From an uncultured Clostridia bacterium (lineage in GTDB: Bacteria; Bacillota; Clostridia; Oscillospirales; Acutalibacteraceae), in the NCBI GenBank assembly GCA_947624285.1, contig CANQJS010000001.1, positions 62,001 through 126,000 on the forward strand: a stretch of 64,000 nt of DNA, written 5' to 3'. The notes under the pieces are model-generated. The model was not told the origin of the DNA. It made no database searches and worked only from the letters and a program-made list of their open reading frames with translations. How positions within the stretch are numbered: position 1 is the stretch's first letter; every line of letters starts with the position of its first letter. Of the stretch, positions 61,390 through 64,000 are shown piece by piece. The position numbers were made by a program, and so were the translations under genes.

Positions 61390-61417
61390 TTTACAATATT
61401 CTATTAAATATTGTAAA
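61390..61417 (+). promoter_or_regulatory. Palindrome overlapping candidate prs promoter
   Basis: TTTACAATATT-ctatta-AATATTGTAAA, perfect 11-bp arms; overlaps TTTACA-N18-TAAAAT. Confidence 0.55.
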
Positions 61418-61450
61418 ATAACACCGTAGAAAATTTAGGAGGATAAATAT

Positions 61451-62626
61451 ATGCCGAGAATAACAGCAGAAAATGTTGAAACGATACCTTACGGTCCCCT
61501 TGGTATTATCGCTATGCCCGGCTGTGAGCCGCTTGCCGAAAAGATAAATCAATATCTTGTAAAATGGCGCAAGGAACAGGCACTTGAGCATCAGGGCTCA
61601 ATAGCGTTTTACGGATACCAAAGGGATTCTTTTCTTATCAGCATAACCAATCCCCGCTTCGGAAGCGGCGAGAGCAAGGCGGTAATAAACGACACCGTGC
61701 GCGGATACGACTTGTATATTGTTACCGACTGCTTTAACTACAGCGTAACATACAATATGTACGGTATGACGGTGCCAAAATCACCCGACGACCATTTTCA
61801 GGATTTAAAAAGAGTTATTTCCGCTTCTTCTTCAAAAGCAAAGAGGATCTCGGTAATTATGCCGATGCTCTATGAGGGCCGCCAGCATAAGAGATCAACA
61901 CGCGAATCGCTCGACTGCGCAATGGCGCTTCAGGAGCTTGTGCATCTCGGCGTTGAGAATATCATAACCTTTGACGCGCACGACAAGCGCGTGCAAAACG
62001 CCATCCCCCACACCTCCTTTGAAAATGTAATGCCGACTTATCAGATGATAAAAGCGCTCGTTAATTCCATAGACGACCTTAAAATTGATAAGGACAGCCT
62101 TATGGTTATCTCACCCGACGAGGGCGCAATGCACAGGTGCATTTATTTTGCCACTCAGCTTGGTATAAATCTCGGTATGTTCTATAAAAGGCGTGACTAC
62201 ACCCGCGTTATCAACGGCCGCAACCCCATAGTTGAGCATCAATATCTCGGCGATTCTGTTGAAGGCAAGGATATTATCATCGTTGACGATATGATCTCAT
62301 CGGGCGAGTCTATGCTCGATGTTGCCAAAAAGCTCAAGCAGCTCGGCGCAAACAGAATTTTTGTCTGCACCACATTCGGTCTTTTTGCAAGCGGTCTTGA
62401 AGTGTTTGATAAGGCTTACGCAGACGGAACGGTGGCAAAAGTGCTTTCCACAAACGGCGTTTATCAGAGCCCTGAGCTTTTGTCAAGAGAATGGTATGTA
62501 TCGGTTGAGCTTTCAAAATACATCGCTTATTTTGTGGACACGCTCAATCACGATATGTCCGTATCTTCTCTGCTCGACACCGGCCCGAAAATTTCTAAGC
62601 TTCTTAAAGATAAAGGGCTTAAATAA
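61451..62626 (+). CDS. prs: Ribose-phosphate pyrophosphokinase
   Basis: ENIITFDAHDKRVQNAIPH, LGDSVEGKDIIIVDDMISSGESMLDVAKKLKQLGANRIFVCTTFGLF PRPP loop. Confidence 0.92.
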   Translation: MPRITAENVETIPYGPLGIIAMPGCEPLAEKINQYLVKWRKEQALEHQGSIAFYGYQRDSFLISITNPRFGSGESKAVINDTVRGYDLYIVTDCFNYSVTYNMYGMTVPKSPDDHFQDLKRVISASSSKAKRISVIMPMLYEGRQHKRSTRESLDCAMALQELVHLGVENIITFDAHDKRVQNAIPHTSFENVMPTYQMIKALVNSIDDLKIDKDSLMVISPDEGAMHRCIYFATQLGINLGMFYKRRDYTRVINGRNPIVEHQYLGDSVEGKDIIIVDDMISSGESMLDVAKKLKQLGANRIFVCTTFGLFASGLEVFDKAYADGTVAKVLSTNGVYQSPELLSREWYVSVELSKYIAYFVDTLNHDMSVSSLLDTGPKISKLLKDKGLK

Positions 62627-62642
62627 TAAATAAATTTTAAAG

Positions 62643-62693
62643 TTCTGCGATAAGACGCTTGGCTGAAGGCTAAACCTTATCGCAGAATTTTTT
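62643..62693 (+). terminator. Intrinsic terminator of prs
   Basis: TTCTGCGATAAG-N21-CTTATCGCAGAA followed by TTTTTTTT. Confidence 0.88.
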
Positions 62694-62803
62694 TTGAAAA
62701 ATATCTCAAATTCTCTGCTTAAAAATATATAAAATTCTGCTTACACCTCGTAATAATTGAAGCCGCATATGACAATAATATTTGCGTACATAAACTTGAA
62801 GCG

Positions 62804-63583
62804 GTGATGTGTATGCAGTACAACAAGGTTGAAATATGCGGGATAAATACAAACGATATTAAAGTGCTTAAAGAAGAAGAAAAAATGGAGCTGCTGCTTA
62901 AAGCGAGAAACGGAGACAAAAAGGCGCGCGAGGATTTGATAAACAGCAATCTGCGCCTTGTGCTCTCGGTTATTCAGCGATTTCAAAACAGGGGCGAAAG
63001 TATGGACGACCTGTTTCAAGTCGGGGTAATAGGGCTCATAAAGGCGATAGACAATTTCAATACCGACCTCAATGTAAAATTTTCCACCTACGCCGTTCCG
63101 ATGTGCATAGGAGAAATACGGCGTTTTCTTCGGGACGATAACTCTGTGCGCGTAAGCCGCAGTATGAGGGACACGGCGTATAAGGCGATGCAGATAAAAG
63201 AAAACCTTATAAACAAATACCAAAAAGAGCCGACGGTCGAGGAGATAGCTAAAGAGCTTGGGATAAAAAAGAGCGAGGTAGTGCTTGCGCTTGAGGCGAT
63301 CGTTGAGCCCGTTTCACTTTATGAGCCTGTTTACAGCGAGGGCGGAGACACGATATATGTTATGGATCAAGTGGGAGACAGCAACAGCGACACCGACTGG
63401 ATAGACGAAATTATGATAAAGGATGAAATAAACAATCTCGACAAACGGGAGAGAAATATTCTCTATCTGCGGTTTATGGAGGGAAAAACACAGATGGAGG
63501 TGGCAAAAGAGGTCGGCATCAGTCAAGCGCAGGTGAGCCGACTTGAAAAAAACGCTCTAAGGAGAATAAAAAATCACAAATGA
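62804..63583 (+). CDS. sigG: Sporulation sigma factor SigG
   Basis: N-terminal NKVEICGINTNDIKVLKEEE typical of sigma-G; LVLSVIQRFQNRGESMDDLFQVGVIGLIKAIDNFNTDLNVKFSTYAVPMCIGEIRRFLRDDN and region 4 HTH. Confidence 0.92.
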   Translation: MMCMQYNKVEICGINTNDIKVLKEEEKMELLLKARNGDKKAREDLINSNLRLVLSVIQRFQNRGESMDDLFQVGVIGLIKAIDNFNTDLNVKFSTYAVPMCIGEIRRFLRDDNSVRVSRSMRDTAYKAMQIKENLINKYQKEPTVEEIAKELGIKKSEVVLALEAIVEPVSLYEPVYSEGGDTIYVMDQVGDSNSDTDWIDEIMIKDEINNLDKRERNILYLRFMEGKTQMEVAKEVGISQAQVSRLEKNALRRIKNHK

Positions 63584-63587
63584 AAAA

Positions 63588-63616
63588 GACCGGCTTGCCG
63601 TTAAAGCAGGTCGGTC
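63588..63616 (-). terminator. Intrinsic terminator downstream of hydF-like gene
   Basis: GACCGACCTGC/GCAAGCCGGTC hairpin (two G-U or mismatch positions) followed on the minus strand by TTTTT. Confidence 0.6.
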
Positions 63617-63639
63617 TGCGATTACATATATTCCGCCGG

Positions 63640-64000
63640 TCAGTTTTCTCCGAAAATATCGGGAAACAGCGCGGCGCTTCTTTTCAAAATTCCGTTCATA
63701 TAAGCAATGAGCGTTCCGTAATTTGTAAAGGGCACGCCCTGATCCTCTGCTGTTTTTTGCCGATAAAGCACTTCCCTTTCATTTAGCATACAGCCGCCGC
63801 AATGAACGACGAGAGAATACCTTGAAAGCTCATCGGGGAATTCACCTCCGGAAGTAAATTCAAATTCAAGGCTTTTCCCCGTATGCTTTTTTATCCAATT
63901 CGGCAGCTTTACCGTGCCTATATCCTCGCACTGCCTGTGGTGAGTACAGCCCTCCGAAATAAGAACGATATCGCCGTCTTTGAGATTTTCGATTTCAAGC
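63640..64000 (-). CDS. hydF: [FeFe] hydrogenase H-cluster maturation GTPase HydF, C-terminal part (5' end beyond window)
   Basis: Minus-strand reading ...VLISEGCTHHRQCEDIGTVKLPNWIKKHTGKSLEFEFTSGGEFPDELSRYSLVVHCGGCMLNEREV...; CxHH and HCGGC cluster ligands of HydF. Confidence 0.88.
   Translation of the reverse strand, partial: LEIENLKDGDIVLISEGCTHHRQCEDIGTVKLPNWIKKHTGKSLEFEFTSGGEFPDELSRYSLVVHCGGCMLNEREVLYRQKTAEDQGVPFTNYGTLIAYMNGILKRSAALFPDIFGEN

Overview
This 64 kb window reads as a chromosomal segment of an anaerobic, endospore-forming Clostridia/Oscillospiraceae-like Firmicute. The assignment is inferred from a complete spoIIIA operon, sigma-G, a HydF end and the gene order; no taxonomy search was possible. 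Most of the window is dense housekeeping sequence on the minus strand: mltG, rpoD-dnaG, dgt, rpmE, addAB, murD, ligA, tyrS, the recN-argR-nadK-tlyA-dxs-ispA-xseBA block, nusB, and spoIIIAA-AH. On the plus strand there is a metallophosphoesterase, a YfhO-like protein, prs and sigG. The part worth most attention is an AT-rich accessory island at about 31.9-41.4 kb, between a GH31 gene and tyrS. It contains an ECF sigma factor with a DUF4367-like anti-sigma gene and two divergently transcribed secreted-protein genes. A lipoprotein, a tandem triplicated family of membrane-anchored proteins, a fused double ABC-2 permease and an ATPase follow. The two outward-facing transcription units of the island share a two-part promoter motif (TTTTTTATCACAAAA-N14-GATTAAGTRTA) with identical spacing. 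This makes it a candidate undescribed ECF-controlled envelope, peptide or immunity system. All homology statements are from recognition of protein motifs; no searches were run.
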